64,000 nucleotides of DNA. It comes from Himantopus leucocephalus (Eukaryota; Chordata; Aves; Charadriiformes; Recurvirostridae). Shown here piece after piece: positions 47,164 through 58,599 of the stretch. Every line of letters begins with the position of its first letter. Position 1 is the stretch's first letter. The stretch covers positions 69,683,346 to 69,747,345 of the forward strand of contig RSEF01000002.1 of the NCBI GenBank assembly GCA_003993805.1, given 5' to 3'. Position numbers and translations under genes: made by a program. The notes beneath the pieces were generated by a model that was given only the letters and a program-made list of their open reading frames with translations, was not told the DNA's origin and ran no database searches.

Positions 47164-47509
47164 GATTATAACGGCTGAAGACAGACCAGGGCTATAAAAA
47201 GGCCTCTTAATACTCCGTGACACATGCCAGGCCACAGGAGGGCATGTTGCTGGTGCATCCGCTCGTGTGCTTGGGGAATTTCCATGGGATGAAAATGGCC
47301 CGCCATGTAGGGCCACTGGGGTGCTCGTCACGGTGTNGATTATAAAGGCTGAAGACAGACCAGGGCTATAAAAAGGCCTCTCAATACTCCGTGACACATG
47401 CCAGGCCACAGGAGGGCACGTTGCTGGTGCATCAGCTCGTGTGCTTGGGGAATTTCCATGGGATGAAAATGGCCTGCCATGTAGGGCCACTGGGGTGCTC
47501 GTCACGGTG
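47164..47509. repeat. 172-bp tandem duplication split by one N
   Basis: Copy 1 is 47164-47335 and copy 2 is 47338-47509, with T and N between them. Both are exactly 172 bp and I see five base differences (about 97% identity). The N at the junction suggests two contig ends or two alleles placed side by side rather than merged, so the duplication may not exist in the animal. The 140-codon minus-strand frame across it repeats its own residues because copy plus spacer is 174 bp, a multiple of three. It is not a gene. Confidence 0.92.
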
Positions 47510-48470
47510 AGGCCCTGCAGTCCAGTGCAATGACAACTGTGGCACATCCAACACGTGGAGCATCTCTGGAGGGAGTGTGTGTTGGGGAAGAGCCACTGGT
47601 TTTGTGCTCTTCAAGTTGCTTTCGCAGTCAGTGTCTGCCACAGGGCAAGGTCTTTCTATGCTCTCAGTACAGGAATAGTGCAATTTTTCATTAGGGATAA
47701 GGGATTCCCCTGCCTTTCTTGTTTCCTACATACATGTAAATATTTTGATATTGACCTCACATTTGGATCTCCTGTTTCTTCACTTCCAAACTGTGTGTAA
47801 GACTTTTTTGGTCATCTGCAGCCACCAAGACCTACCCTGGGCTCAGGAGAGTCCATACACTTTCATGCAAAAGGCAGCTCTTCCCTTCTCCGTATGCACA
47901 AGCTGCTCCCTACAGCAGCCTTTGCAAACACAGCCACTTCTCACGCTGGAGAAATAGCTGTGTAGTGGACAGTCTCTAGGGGTTTCACAGCAATCTGCAG
48001 TGCCAGCCACAGGGGCTCCGCTTGCTCATTTATAGAGCGGCGTAGGTGGGCCATGGAAAGTTCCCATCTCGCCCATGTTGCCAGAGAGGAAAGGACAAGA
48101 TGCTGCAAGTGAAGAGACAGCAGACTTCACTGGTTTCAACACCTCTTGAAAGACATTTGGCATTGGAAATTCACTGGAAAAATTGCATGGTTATAGGAAA
48201 AGGCCAAGTCTATCCCCTACACACACCTGAATTCCCCTTGTTGTAGGGAAAACACCAGAGAAAGAAAAAGTTGTGGGTTTTTTTTAATCACCACGTGCCT
48301 CATTTCAAAACTAAGTTGAAAACTGCTTCTCCAAGTTGGAAATTCCTTTTCATTTCACATTCCAAATTAATTTACAGTAAAACAAATGTGTCCAGTTGTA
48401 AAACTTGAGGGGAAACACTTGGAAATCTCCCAAGCATTTTGATTGAGCAGCTCTAACTTTTCTCTTTCCC
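47510..48470. other. Non-coding spacer
   Basis: No element recognised. Frames under 85 codons are judged to be chance. Confidence 0.5.
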
Positions 48471-48479
48471 TTTTCCCCA

Positions 48480-49130
48480 TCCTCAGATTTTCGCTCGTTG
48501 ATTTGTTTTTTCCATTCCTTTATAAGGTGGGATAAATATTAAATATGACAGCAATTCCAGTGGGACCAACAACACGATTGTCACTCGGCTCTGCTTAATG
48601 GCTACTCCTGCAGCTTGTATATCAGCCAGAAGGATTGCTGCAGAGTTGCCTGGCCCGTTTCCCTCTGTGGTTTATCCGTGCAGATGATGTGGGAATTGAG
48701 AAACTGGAGCTGATCCTAGGCCCCTCCTGCACTTCTGAAGAGTGCAGACGTGCAGACCTTACAGGCCAGCTCACAGGTCATTTCTCTTCTTGAGAATCTT
48801 TCGTTAGGCCGGCCTTACTCTTGATATATATTGTTTCTTCTGCTTTGGAGTTACTTATATTACTCCACTGTTTATCACTTTGTGGCTTTACTTTATATTA
48901 TCCCTGGCCCATAATGACTCATCAGGCTGTGAACACATATAACGAAACTTGAGCTGCATTTTTCTGGCAGAGCTGCAAACAGAGCTCAGTTCATGAAATT
49001 TCCAGCAGCTCTCCCGATCCTGTGTGCTTCATAAAGGTGTGAGTCGATAATTCAAACCAACATCTCACCTGCTCTGAAAATACAATTGCTTTGAGGGCAA
49101 ATCTGGCTTCAGAAATAAAGGCTTGTAAGA
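48480..49130. promoter_or_regulatory. Candidate conserved non-coding region
   Basis: About 650 bp with little simple repeat. Words include GATAAATATTAAATATGAC near 48531, AATGACTCATCAG near 48913 (AP-1-type TGACTCA) and AAAGGTGTGAGTC near 49034 (T-box-like AGGTGTGA). It may hold more than one enhancer. The call is by texture only. Confidence 0.28.
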
Positions 49131-50860
49131 TTGAAGAAAAAAAAAAAGAGCAATTTCAGGGCAGGGTAAGTTGTTGTTTTGTTTGCGTCTACCCAAAATA
49201 CAGGAGTGTTTTATGTCAGAGGAGCTTTTCCCAGTGGGAATGAATGAGAGACTGTAATGGATAATAAATGCTGGGGGTCAGGAGGTTTTCAAACTTCTTT
49301 TGCAGTGTGCGCTGGCTTTGAATGACTCACAGTCCTTCACCCTTTTTCTTCCAGGCAGCGTGTATCACCTTCCCACCTCTTCCATAAATGAAGTGCAGCA
49401 GCAGAGCATTTAAAGCAAGACCCAGAGGGTCTAAGCTGGAGGTTCAAGCCTTCCTGTGGACTCAAGCTGAAGCCCTGGAGATGACCTGACTGCTTGTAGG
49501 TGTCTGCGTGTTTGGACTGGGAGTCAAAGGGACTGGCAGGGATGTGGGCTGAGCATGCCATAAATCCTGCTGGTCTGAGAGGCTTGCTGGACCCTTGATC
49601 GTTAACACACAGCTTCCCTCTGGCTCTCACAGCTGTTACTTGCTGTGAGAACATGAGAAGGTATTTTGAGAACAGTGTTCCCAGACACTCTCATGAGAGT
49701 TTGGATGCAGGAGCAAGCGGGGACATCCTCACTTGTGGGATCATCCAGGCCCTCCAAAGCATCCAGCAAGGTCCTTGATGAAGACCTCCGTCAGGCCGTA
49801 AGCCACAGTTTGGGAATGCCTGTCCCTTTCGCCTGCCTTTCCCTTACACCAGCTGAAATCAAATCCTCCTGGGTGGATCCTTACGCATGTCTCAGCTTCA
49901 CAAGAGCTCCAGGGGACTCAGGGATGATGGAGAGTTCAGTACCCACGCACAGGCCAGATGGCGGGTAACCATGAGGGACCCCAGGTCAACGTGTCAGTGC
50001 TCCTGGCTGCCTCAGGTGTGATCCTTTACCTTTCCCTTCTTTCCCTTTCCCTTTCCTTTCTTTCCCTTTCCCATTTCCCTTGGGGGACAACCATAATAGG
50101 ACAGCATGCTGATGTCAGGCCCTCAGAAATGGAGATATCCAAAATAAGTAGTCACATAAAAAAAAAGAATGAAAAAGAGAGCACTACTTGATCTTTTGCT
50201 TCCTCCTGCTCCTGACTGTTGTGAGGATAATAAATGCTTTCTCACTTTACAGAGCAGTATGACACTAAATATATTTCCAAAGGTGTCTCTTGCAACAAGG
50301 ATGACTGCCACAAGGAGGAGGAAAAAAAAAAAGGCTTCCTCATCAGTTTGTATCCAGTTTCTGTAAACTCCCTAAACAGCTACTGAAAAAGAGCCATTGC
50401 TTCACACACCAACTATCAAATAGGAGGAAGAGGTACCCCCTCCTCTCCAGCGATGCAGGTGTGTTTCCCGCGCAGCCTGAGCCCTGACCCCAGCCCCAGC
50501 CATACGTCTCCCCAGGGCTGGCGGTGTCTCCGCCTGAGCTACTCCTCCAAGGCAGGGGAGGGGGTCAGCCCCCAGATCTGCATTTCCCTTGGGTGGGGGT
50601 ACAGGTTAAAAAGGTCACCTCTTGGTGGACCTCTGGTTCCTCCCACATTGCAGAAAGGCAGGTAGGTCCTATCACAGTTTTGGGGAGGGCTCTGACAGCA
50701 GCATACTGAGGCGCAGAAGCCTACAAGGTAAAAGGAAAATAGATCCCCCCCTTGGCATCGGCTGACTAACACAGGCAATTTGTTAAATCTGTGCATAGCT
50801 TTTCCTCTTATGGAGAAGAGCTCAGCCTCCCTCTCCTTTCTGTAGGTGCAAAAGCCTCCT
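49131..50860. other. Non-coding DNA
   Basis: No supported gene. A short A run lies near 49138-49147. Frames of up to 105 codons lack domains. The pyrimidine microsatellite is listed separately. Confidence 0.5.
50029..50081. repeat. Imperfect (TTTCCC)n pyrimidine tract
   Basis: There are 44 uninterrupted pyrimidines at 50029-50072, then one A and a further TTTCCCTT. Units are mainly TTTCCC and TTTCCTTTC. Homopurine-homopyrimidine mirror-like tracts of this kind can form triplex DNA. Confidence 0.9.
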
Positions 50861-50864
50861 CTCT

Positions 50865-50995
50865 CGGCGGGGTGGTGCTGGGTGGGCGAGCGATGCCAGG
50901 CGGGCGGCAGGCGTGGGGGCAGTCCATGCTTGATTCAGCCGAACGTGTGAGTGAGCAACCCCGCTTCCTCTCACACGGCCTCGACGCGTGCAAGG
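50865..50995. promoter_or_regulatory. Short CpG cluster
   Basis: About 14 CpG occur in 130-140 bp, including CTCGGCGGGG and CTCGACGCG. It is the first of a series of CpG-rich patches leading to the larger island at 51960-52920. Confidence 0.4.
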
Positions 50996-51029
50996 GAGGG
51001 AAGGGGGAGCAGTGCCGAGATGGTAATGT

Positions 51030-51240
51030 TTTACTAACTGTTATATTCCTCATCAGATGGCCCGGTGAGCCATCTTCTAAGAGTGCAAATTCAAATTGAG
51101 AGAAGGTTGGTACATCAAGGAATGAATAAGTAATGAAATAACCCTTGCCGCTTCCCTGCGCAGCGTTTGCAACCACAGATCTCGAAGCATCCCAACGCTG
51201 CAGAGGCAGGCGAGCATTAATTAGCCTCACTTAAGGGAGG
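51030..51240. promoter_or_regulatory. Enhancer candidate between CpG clusters
   Basis: It holds a 7-bp-stem hairpin (AGATGGC 51055-51061 with GCCATCT 51069-51075) and GCATTAATTAGCCTCACTTA near 51213, in which a homeodomain core is followed by an NKX2-like CACTTAA. It is free of simple repeats. Its position between two CpG-rich patches favours a regulatory role, though this is inferred. Confidence 0.33.
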
Positions 51241-51690
51241 AGCCGATAGAGGCAGGGGGAGATACACTTCTGCAGGCGCTGTAGATGTTACCTGGAGATA
51301 GCAGAGGTGCAGAGAGGGCTGGCCAAGGTCTGGCAGCAGCCTCCTGCCTGCAAGTGCAGTTGGGGAACATCCTGGACCTGAAAACAGGGATGTTTCTCTG
51401 TGCAGGCAGCCTTATGGGTTGCAGGTTGCAACTGGCATGCCTGCAGTGGGTCCTATCCAGGGCCAGGGATGAGACCCTCTGGGCACACCGCAGCCTCGTG
51501 AGGGTGTCCTCTGGGGCATCAGGGCCATGCTGAGAGACCCGAATCACCATACCACACGTACCACGGGGCTCACTGCTCAGAGGCTGACAAGAGTGTGGAC
51601 TCCCACCGCAGTGGAGTAAGGGCGGGTGCCCCAAACGAGGGCCAACAACCCGACCCGAGACGTTGCCCTCTGAAAACCTGCCGCCGCCGC
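51241..51690. other. G+C-rich spacer
   Basis: No recognised element apart from a short GCC run at about 51680-51691. The 158-codon minus-strand frame here (51227-51703) has no domain and is treated as chance. Confidence 0.45.
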
Positions 51691-51822
51691 CACTCGTTTT
51701 CATAGTCCTTTCCCCTACGATAGTATAAACAAGCTGTCATCTATTTTTCAATGAAAAATACTTTTGCTTGGCTCGGTTTCATGTTGCACTGTTACTATTT
51801 GCTGTCGCGGAAGCTGCTGCAG

Positions 51823-51832
51823 CTATAAATAA
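51823..51832 (+). promoter_or_regulatory. TATA box or MEF2 site upstream of CpG island
   Basis: CTATAAATAA fits the MEF2 consensus at every position and also contains a good TATA box, TATAAAT at 51824-51830. If it is a TATA box on the plus strand, transcription would begin near 51850-51860 and run into the CpG-rich DNA. If it is a MEF2 site, it would mark a muscle or neural enhancer. Sequence alone cannot decide. Confidence 0.35.
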
Positions 51833-51959
51833 CCTCACCACAAGCTCCTCTCGTCCCTAAGCTCGAGCGCTCTCTTCGGAAGAGGCAGGCAAGATTAGGA
51901 TCTTGTTTTGAAGGGGAGAGTCTTCTGGCAGAGGTGACGGGCAGCTGCCATCACCGGGG

Positions 51960-52920
51960 TGCTTGTACCCCGTGGGCCCGACCCTCCGCCTGGCTTCCTG
52001 GCAGAGGGCGCAGGGCCCGGCCGCCCAAAACCGCTCCCGCGTCACCCGGCGGGGGGGTGATGCTCATGCCGAAGGGCGGAGGATGAGGGCTACCGGCAGT
52101 GACGCCCCGCTTCCACGGCCCTCCCATTCCCGTCTGATCCCCTTTCCCCGAAAGAGCCTCCAGCCTCTTGCGCACAGCCTGGGGGAAACATCCCAGGGAG
52201 GCCGCAGCCCCCCCCGCTGACGCCAGGCCCTGGCTGCCCAGGAGCGGGTGAGGGGACACGGGCCTGCCTGGCCCCCTCCATCCCCAGCCCGGCGTGCAGG
52301 CGAGGCCAGCGGGGAGGCCAGAGCACCTATGCGTGCCCTGACTGCCAGGCGAGATACGGAGGTTCAACCCGTCAGAAAGCTGCCCACTTCTTGGGCTTTT
52401 TTTGGCTGGGTTTTCTTCCAGATTGCCAAGTCGGACTGGCTCAGATGGAAGGGGTCAGATGAGCCCTAGTTCTGGTGCAAGGGGAGAAGGGGCAAGGAGG
52501 GGGGCAGGCCCCCGTTTTGGGGTGGAAGAGTGCAAGAGTGACACCCCCCCCACATGCGCTCGCATCTCGCTCAATGGTTGCAGAACCCCCCGGGGCTGCT
52601 GAGAAACCACACAGCGATCGCAGGCGCGTGCTTCGCAGGCAACCTCTGGTGCCAACCAAGCGTGAGACACACCAGACAGGTTTCATACGCTCCCCTCTTC
52701 CTGGAAGCGTTTGCTTTTGTTGTCCAGGGCGGTTGTTTTCTCCGTCTGCTCTGTTCGCTCTGCCGTCCTGCCTTGGCCTCGTTCGTGGTGACGGCTGCGT
52801 CCTCCCCCGGCGCGCCGCTGCTCACGGTAAATGTGTGCCTGTGGGCAGGGGCCACAGTGTGACTTGCCCCGAGGTGGAGCGATGCGGTTACACTGGTCCG
52901 GATCATTGCCCACGCCGGAG
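51960..52920. promoter_or_regulatory. CpG island
   Basis: I counted 33 CpG in 51961-52380 and 32 in about 52540-52920, with a CpG-poor gap of about 120 bp between them. For the first part this gives an observed/expected ratio of roughly 0.7 at high G+C, within usual island criteria. Clusters include CCCGCGTCACCCGGCG near 52037 and CCCGGCGCGCCGC near 52806. It is the longest CpG-rich stretch in the window and the best promoter candidate. No exon is recognised, and the frames inside it are the low-stop artefacts expected of G+C-rich DNA. Confidence 0.65.
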
Positions 52921-54430
52921 TAAATGCTCTGAGCTGATGATGCCCTAGATCGAGCTGCGAGTGAACTTCAGCAAGGAGAGCTGGTTCTGACTGCGGGCTG
53001 AATGAATACGATGACTCATCTCAGTTCCTAAAAGCAGAGAAGTATTTGTTTCCATACAACAAGAAGAGGCTTTAACTTAACGTTCAAGGTCTCTGGCTGC
53101 GGTTTCACATTTATAGCTGGCTGCCGCTGAGCGGGGTTGGTCCCCCTCCCTCTGTCCTGTCCACAGCCTTGTGAAGTCCCTGCCCCAGTCCTGGTGCACG
53201 TCTGACCCCCGCAGTGAGCTGACGTAGGGATTTTGACCAGGCAAAAATTATCTCCTTCCTCTCTATTTTCAGCAGGCTTAGATTTTTGTCGGTTTAGCTC
53301 TGGTATCAGGAGCGAGGTGAAGGGGAAGGAGGCCTGTCCTGGGTGGCAGGCAGCTTTTGGTTGGCTCAGCCGTAACATGCACTTGCTGTCCCCAAACACC
53401 GAACCCGCACCACACGGCCACCGCCTGCCCCCTGCGTGGTGCATGCATCGTGGGCAAAGCTGGCAGAAGGCGCTGCTGCCCCTTTACCGGGGGCTCGGGC
53501 ACAGGACCAGAGAGAAACAGGCCTGCTGATTTATTCCCGAGTCCTTTTGTGTTTGTGACACTTTACTTTCCCAGCCAGACAGGATGGGAAACAAATACCA
53601 CCAAAATACTACGAGAGAGGCTATTCTTGAAGTGTTTATAGCCCAGCCTCACTGGAGAATGTTTGGCCGCCTCCCAGGGCAGCCTATTCTCACTGTGTTT
53701 CCAAGCCAGTTTCTGAACTTTTGGGCACTTACCCAAACAGAATCTGGACTTTTTGAAGTTTGCTTATCTCTGTTTACGAGGGCCTCCTGTGAGGGTGAGT
53801 CAGGGGAGGGCAGCTGAGGCCAGGGGTGTGAGGAGCCAGCGAACAGAGCAGGGAAGCTCCGATGAGCTTTGCTTGCGTTGCACAGGAGAGCAGTACCCCC
53901 ATGTCCTCTGAACTCCCATCCCTGGTCTGCCTGAGTTAATGGTCGGCCTGGCTGTATCTAGCAGATCTCTTGATTGCAAAAGGCTTTAAAAAGCCCTTAA
54001 GTTCCTCAGGCATTTTTAATTTATGAAACCGAAGGTCAAACTGATGTGAGGGGGTGCTGGATTAAATGAGGAGGGGACGAGCAGGTGTAGCTGGAGCTTC
54101 AGACCAGCGCTCTCCTGCAAGCTCGAAGGGGTTAAGGTGGGAGCTGACATTTTTTGCACACCTCTGCAAAGTAGTGGTTGGCCTGTTCCACTCAGCCTGG
54201 TTAAGAAAAGCAGCCGCTGCCCCCACCTTTCCCTACCTTCTCCTTTCCAGACAGTCAACTGTTACTTATTAATCTCGAGGAGATTCTGCCTCATTAGTGC
54301 TGGAGAATAGCAAGTGTTTGCTAAATTCCTCCAGTTTTCTTTTTATTCCAGGGTGTTTCCGGTGATGGTATCTTGGGATCTCTCTGTTTGCTTTCAGATA
54401 CGGAGTGTGAGAGCTGTATCAGTTTAGAAT
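52921..54430. other. Non-coding DNA downstream of the CpG island
   Basis: No exon, poly(A) site or transposon is convincing. Overlapping frames of up to 138 codons occur on both strands. The part at 53520-53770 has several near-repeated words but no clear unit. Confidence 0.45.
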
Positions 54431-54439
54431 GGATAAAAC

Positions 54440-55120
54440 CCAAGCCAAAATATGGGTGAGAAATGAGCTGTTCATTTTAACGAATGGCTGTGAATTTGCA
54501 GTCTGCAAGAGTACTTTAAAACAATAGTAACTGAAAGCTTATTTTGCATGTTTAAAGAGAACAAACCAATCAGGATAAGATTAAATGAAATATATGCTAC
54601 TATTGTTAAAATTCTGATATAATAAAAAGTTATTTAATTGCATGCTACTATCCAATATGCTTGGTTGCCACTCTCAACTACTGACATTATTAGTCTAGCA
54701 TTATTCTGTTCAAAATGTAATCAAATATTTCCATTAGTTTTGGAGCAACCTAATTGCTGAGAAAAAAGACGTTTGAGAATGCACTGAGTGATCAGGTGAA
54801 CACAGGGATTTTATTTTATTAATTGGCCATTAGGGCAAACTTCAATGTTTTGTAAGTAGCAAGTGATGTCAATGCTATGTTTGTTTAAACTCATTGCTGT
54901 TTGAACTGACAGAGCAACAATAATAAACCCCTTTGTTTTTAGATAAACATTTTCTTCTCCTACAGGGAGCTCATTTTGTTTAACATGTGCCATGAACAAA
55001 ATTCACTGTGTTACTCTTACTAAAGCATGTCTGTTTAAATCAAGTAAATTAAATGTAATTCCTGAGATTAAGGAGAAAGCAGCTATATTTTCATTTGGAG
55101 CAGCTTGTTTTTTCTAGTTG
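54440..55120. promoter_or_regulatory. Strong candidate conserved non-coding element
   Basis: About 680 bp of A+T-rich, non-repetitive DNA with the densest set of developmental TF-like words in the window: POU/homeodomain TAATTGCAT at 54635-54643, TTAATTGGCC at 54819-54828 (with a CCAAT box on the minus strand), forkhead-like GTTTAAAC at 54883-54890, SOX-like ACAAT words, and many ATTA cores. This texture closely resembles ultraconserved enhancers. It lies 1.5 kb past the CpG island. Conservation was not tested. Confidence 0.42.
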
Positions 55121-55546
55121 ATTTTGTTAGTTTTCCAACATTATGTAAACAAATAGTTTAATCAGGAACAATACTGGGGGAATCTTAACTTTCCTTTTTC
55201 CTCTATTAGTAGAAATAAATAACATACGTGATAAAGATAGTGTAATTGTGAAACAATACCATACAAAAGATAACCCAGTGATTATTTTCAGTTTTAGAAA
55301 TGTGGCATGAGCCACGAAGTTCAGAAGCAAGGTAGCAACATCACAAAGACTTAAGCGTGGTAACCGGCCCCACTGAAGTCAGAACAGTAATAGACAGGCA
55401 CGCAGGCTTCCTCCGTGCAAAAACTCCTGTTAGGTCCTTGACATAGTTGAGAAATCACAACTGACATTGCAATCTGCTCCCCACTCCTTGTGTTTCTCTC
55501 TCTAACATGAGCAGCATTGGTTAGCTATACCCGGGCGTGAGTGTGA

Positions 55547-55567
55547 GTGTGTGCACATGCACACGTA
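55547..55567. repeat. Alternating purine-pyrimidine (GT/CA) tract
   Basis: Twenty-one bases alternate strictly between purine and pyrimidine around GTGCACATGCACAC. Such tracts can flip to Z-DNA under supercoiling. It is short and imperfectly palindromic. Confidence 0.7.
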
Positions 55568-56795
55568 GACCGAAATGAAACATTCTGCTATGAGTGGTTC
55601 TACCTCAGGGAAGAGATGATGGGAGTAGATACGTGACTGATGTTAGTCATGTTGCTTAATACGCTGGTGGGAGGCAACAAGATGCTGCTCGGATAAATGC
55701 CGTGCAGGAGCCCATGGGTTTGAGCAATCCCTTAAGTTTTGCTCTCAGCATTTCATATGAGGCTCGCAAGAAGGTGTAGTCAGTGTAGTCACTTCTTGTG
55801 ACGGTAGGAAGAGAAACGGATCGCTCTGAAACTCTTTTTCTATTTGAAAATCTGAAGCCTGTAACCCAGTTCCTGCCTAAATTTAGCATGGTGCATTGTG
55901 TGACAAGACACTGACTCAGAGGAGTTAGTCATATGCTTAAGTCTTTGTGAAGTTGGTACCTTTCTGGTGAACTTCTGAACTGTTGCCTTAAAAACCACCT
56001 ATTGTTAATTTGTGCATGTAGCTTTTCTGAGAAGGTTTTGCTGAAAGAGATTTGAATAGAAACCACTGTTAACGTTCTCATGCCCAGCCCTAATACATAA
56101 TTTCTGAGTATACTTCATTGCCACTTAAACACTGTGGTTAACTCACAGCTTTATCTACAAGTTCTTGATTAAGTCAGCTCCTAAATTAAGTAACCATTTC
56201 TCACAGTGTCTTGAATGGGAGGGAAAAAATGTTGTGCTTTTTAAACCTTCTGTATAAATGGTAAGCAGGGCCTTTAAACTTTGCATATGCTCCAAACAAA
56301 AAAAAATTAACATGGAGAAGGCAGTAAAGTTTTCTTCCAAAGTTTTCCTGTATTTCTTTTAAACTTTAAAAATATCTGTGTTGATTCTGATGTCCTGTGG
56401 TTTTGCACTAAGGTTTCAGAGATGAGTTCCAGGCTTTCTTGTCTCATAATCAACCGGAGTGTTAAATCTCTTATGTGGATGTTTTTACAGATAGGTGTTA
56501 TCATAAACAAAGATGGAGGCTGATGAAAAATTGCTTTCCCTCTGATTCTTATGGTACAGCCTGTTCTCCAGCCATCCATGGAATCTTACGGGAAATCAGA
56601 AAATCTGGTGTGCAAAGCAATAAAAACACAGCACATTCATTTTTTTCTGGCCTATCAAACCTCTGAAAGAAACGGGAATTCAGATTTTCTTTAATGCAAT
56701 AAGCATGGTATCTTATTTTTGAGATTGCTGTGTTTTATTCAAGTTAAAGGTTTCTGCGTATCTGAGGTGTCCTTAAACAAATCCAGACAGCCTGT

Positions 56796-56828
56796 GTCCA
56801 GGGTATGCCCAGGGTGCGCCCAGGGTGC
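56796..56828. repeat. Three 11-bp tandem units
   Basis: Three adjacent 11-mers of the form G(T/C)CCAGGGT(A/G)(T/C) occur at 56796-56806, 56807-56817 and 56818-56828. The last two are identical. It is a small minisatellite-like repeat. Confidence 0.88.
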
Positions 56829-57529
56829 TAGACCTCCCTCGCTGGAGGGCACAGCAGAATCTGAATAGCAGCTGTTTTGACTTGTTATGCATTAACTCTG
56901 TCTTTGAAAGACATATGCCGCGTCAGCACTCTACTATTGCCTTCCATCAATTTGTTTAGAGATTCATCTTCCCTTTTGACAAAGGTAATTTTTAAGCTTC
57001 AGAGGCAGGCAGTCCCTCTGCGCTGTGATGTGATGCAGAGGACGTGGGCTGACACCAAGCAGCAGTGGCTCCAAGGAGCTGCTGCTGGTGCCCAGGGGCC
57101 AGAGGAGGAGGGTGGCACTGCCCAGGCATGGCAGAGCTGCCATGGCCCCGAGTGAAGGCAAGGCAGGAGGGAGCCCAGCTGGGAGGGCCTGGGGACCCCT
57201 CGGTGGAGCTGAACCGCTGGATGATCCAAGAGTAGCAGATGATGTGCTGGTGAGAGAGTCCTGCTTGAAGCTGCGTTTTCACCACTGCATTATGGAGGGA
57301 AACAACAGAGAAATGATGGGCCCATTTCCCTCAGGAATCCAGTTAATTGGTTTTGTTTAAAAAGAAAAAAAAAAGCATAGTGCTGACAGGGTATTGTTGG
57401 CCGGTGTAGACAGGATTTAAATATGTTTTAAATCAGCTAACAGAGCAGCATAGATGCTAAGTTCATTCCCTTCTACTTTGTGTGCTGAGGGAAGGAGGGA
57501 AAGAAAAACAGCAGAGTCTAACTTAGTAA

Positions 57530-57850
57530 TAGATTTTAATCCTTCCTGGACTTACTATCAGCTAGGCTGCTGCTACTGTTTACTCAGCTGAGGAGCGTCT
57601 TTAAATGGGTGTCTCCATTTGCACGGATCTCTTCCCATTGTGAATTAGGCAATGACTAGACAATGAGGCTGTTACAGAAGAAAGATGAGCTGGCTGCAGC
57701 CAACAAATCTTCCACTCTCCATTTACAGGGCTATAATTATCCAAAGTTTTAAAACACAATGCTATCTGCTGAAAGGGACCATCTGGGTGAAGACCAAGAC
57801 ATCCCAATTAAATGATTGATAAGCAGCTCATGTACTGGAGGAGCACACAC
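57530..57850. promoter_or_regulatory. Candidate conserved non-coding element
   Basis: Non-repetitive block with GAATTAGGCAATGAC near 57642, GCTATAATTATCC near 57730 and CCCAATTAAATGATTGAT near 57803. Homeodomain-type cores are regularly spaced. The call is by texture. Confidence 0.28.
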
Positions 57851-58595
57851 CACCCGTACATAGCAGTTCTAAAAATGCCACTTGCGTTAACAAACGTCTT
57901 CAAGGAGTTTGCATGTAGCGTGCACTGTGGGAGGGAGGAGATCAACTGTGTTTGTGTGATTCAAAGTAAAGCAGCATAAATAAGATCAGCCTCAGGAGCA
58001 CTGCAGAAAGCGCTCTTAGAGCACTGAGGTGCAGTGGAGGAGCAGTGCCCATTTGTGCTTTGCAGTCTCCTGTGTGAGGGCAGCGTTGCTGACCTGAGGG
58101 ATGTTACAAGGAAGTGTTAGCATCAGAGAGGGAAGGAATAGCAAACCCGCGCTCATGGGAGACCTTTGCTCGCTAGGCAGGAGAGCAGATCATCCAGCAG
58201 CCTGCAGCAGTAGATGAGTGTAAGCATGAGGCTGGAACGGGCGCTGCAGTGTGGAGAAATCTGCACTGGTTTCCTCCATCCACCACTCACTTTGTCTTTG
58301 GCCTTGCCCAGTGGTTCTGTTTTCCACCTGCAATGACAGGAAGTCTATTTGTCCTCCTGTTCTTGACCCGCCTGTTTTCCTCAACTTGTAAGCTCAGCTC
58401 AGCTCAGCTCTTGCAGAATGCATATACAATGCCTGACTCTTTAGGACCAGCATCTTGTTTGGCTCTTCTTCATACCACAGCAACAATGAATGCCGTTTTG
58501 TCCCATAACACCTTCCCAGTGTGCATCAATACTCCTGTGCATCTCTTCGAAGCGGTAACTTGAGCCCCGGGCACGTGTATGGTCAGAAGTCTGAC
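57851..58595. other. Non-coding spacer with short AGCTC repeat
   Basis: No gene is recognised. A perfect four-unit AGCTC repeat lies at 58391-58410. A 104-codon plus-strand frame (58249-58563) has no domain. Confidence 0.5.
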
Positions 58596-58599
58596 TCAG

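Larger units (their letters stand above)
55121..57520. other. Non-coding DNA, no recognised gene
   Basis: A+T-rich to about 56.7 kb, then a short G+C-rich patch at 57.0-57.25 kb with overlapping frames of up to 97 codons and no domains. Confidence 0.5.

Noticed and set aside
47125..47547. 140-codon minus-strand frame with an internal protein repeat
   Set aside because: The repeat is only the 172-bp duplication read twice in phase across an N, so it is not evidence of a repeat protein.
51227..51703. 158-codon minus-strand open frame
   Set aside because: It lies in stop-poor G+C-rich DNA with overlapping frames on the plus strand, and its composition (Arg, Pro, Ser, Cys) is typical of chance translation.
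52358..52375. GGTTCAACCC resembling a tRNA B box
   Set aside because: The flanking bases do not form the T-arm stem, and no A box, acceptor stem or anticodon arm could be placed.
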